DNA of 5,103 bases from Gemmatimonadales bacterium (lineage in GTDB: Bacteria > Gemmatimonadota > Gemmatimonadetes > Gemmatimonadales > GWC2-71-9). Within the stretch, counting starts at the first letter, position 1. Each line of letters starts with the position of its first letter. Shown here piece by piece: positions 4,856 to 5,103 of this stretch. The notes under the pieces were generated by a model. It was not told the DNA's origin and did no database searches. It was given only the letters and a program-made list of their open reading frames with translations. Location of the stretch: contig SPDF01000157.1 of NCBI GenBank assembly GCA_004525055.1, forward strand, positions 1-5,103, given 5' to 3'. A program made the translations under genes and the position numbers.

Positions 4856-5103
4856 GTCCGCCCCAGCGTCGCACATCGTTCACCGCCGCGAGGTCCCGGA
4901 TCCGATCCTGGGCCTCGCGGTAGTTTTTCAGGAACTCACTCCGCCACTTCTCCGGCAGGTTCGCCCGGAAATAGTCCGCCGTCAGCAGGGTCCCCGTGGC
5001 GCCGCCGTGGGTGGCCACCACCTCGCCCAGGAAGAGGGTCGACGGCCCGGCATCCATCGTATTGATGACCCGGCACTCGAACGCGGCGTGGCACTCCTCC
5101 AGC
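4842..5103 (-). CDS. C-terminal part of a flavin-reductase-like (FMN-binding split-barrel) protein
   Basis: Only the last 86 codons are present; the gene enters from beyond the right edge and ends at TGA (4844-4842). The visible start, L-E-E-C-H-A-A-F-E-C-R-V-I-N-T, followed by D-A-G-P-S-T-L-F-L-G-E-V-V, resembles the final strands of flavin reductase-like domains, which commonly read C-x-V-x-x-x-x-D-x-G-D-H-T-L-F-x-G-E-V. These proteins bind FMN and either supply reduced flavin or act in small-molecule oxidoreduction. A C-terminal extension follows (L-T-A-D-Y-F-R, then P-E-K-W-R and a basic helix ending about residue 75), which differs from the short tails I know. The methionine at 5057 is internal rather than the start, because the family pattern continues upstream of it. 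It converges on pntB, and no operon partner is visible. The family call rests on one recognisable motif and is moderate. Confidence 0.6.
   Translation of the reverse strand, partial: LEECHAAFECRVINTMDAGPSTLFLGEVVATHGGATGTLLTADYFRANLPEKWRSEFLKNYREAQDRIRDLAAVNDVRRWGGPTAP

Noticed and set aside
3758..4876. Long minus-strand open frame antisense to pntB
   Set aside because: It is a high-GC shadow of pntB, rich in His, Arg and Asp with no recognisable domain.
4846..4876. Possible bidirectional terminator at the pntB 3' end
   Set aside because: Only a 5-bp stem (CGCTG with CAGCG) around an 11-nt loop is visible, with no U tract on either strand.
1..5103. CRISPR arrays, insertion sequences, tRNA or rRNA genes
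   Set aside because: No regularly spaced repeats, transposase genes, terminal inverted repeats or recognisable RNA gene motifs were seen.

Overview
The window is GC-rich, densely packed bacterial DNA. A lysine-tailed SWIB-domain protein, a three-gene proton-translocating transhydrogenase with split alpha subunit, and an EttA-type ABC-F protein together suggest a Gram-negative-type environmental bacterium. Gemmatimonadota or a similar phylum is my best guess, but it is inferred from gene content only and not demonstrated.

Layout. Positions 1-749 (minus) hold the first 249 codons of ettA, a ribosome-associated ABC-F ATPase that runs off the left edge. A strong hairpin terminator (803-828) separates it from a complete minus-strand gene (858-1250) for a basic SWIB/MDM2-domain protein. 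A 212-bp divergent intergenic region (1251-1462) follows. On the plus strand, 1463-2023 encodes a predicted lipoprotein peroxiredoxin whose reading frame is interrupted by an in-frame TGA exactly at the peroxidatic cysteine position. After a 41-bp gap come pntAA (2065-3174), pntAB (3177-3467) and pntB (3467-4855), a tightly coupled operon for NAD(P) transhydrogenase. At the right edge a minus-strand gene (4842-5103, partial), probably a flavin-reductase-like protein, converges on pntB and overlaps it by 14 bp.

The main discovery is the peroxiredoxin. Conventional gene calling would break it into a 74-aa and a 108-aa ORF, but both pieces are in one frame. The TGA sits where the family motif T-x-x-C places its catalytic Cys. 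A 7-bp perfect hairpin with an 8-nt loop begins 15 nt after the TGA, nested within a 5-bp outer stem, which is a good match to a bacterial SECIS element. The protein has no other cysteine except the predicted lipobox one. I read it as a selenocysteine-containing, exported 1-Sec peroxiredoxin of 186 residues.

How the genes may work together: transhydrogenase uses the proton gradient to make NADPH, the electron source for thioredoxin-type reductants that recycle peroxiredoxins. The same-strand adjacency of the selenoperoxiredoxin and pnt genes is therefore suggestive, although a candidate promoter between them means they may be transcribed separately.
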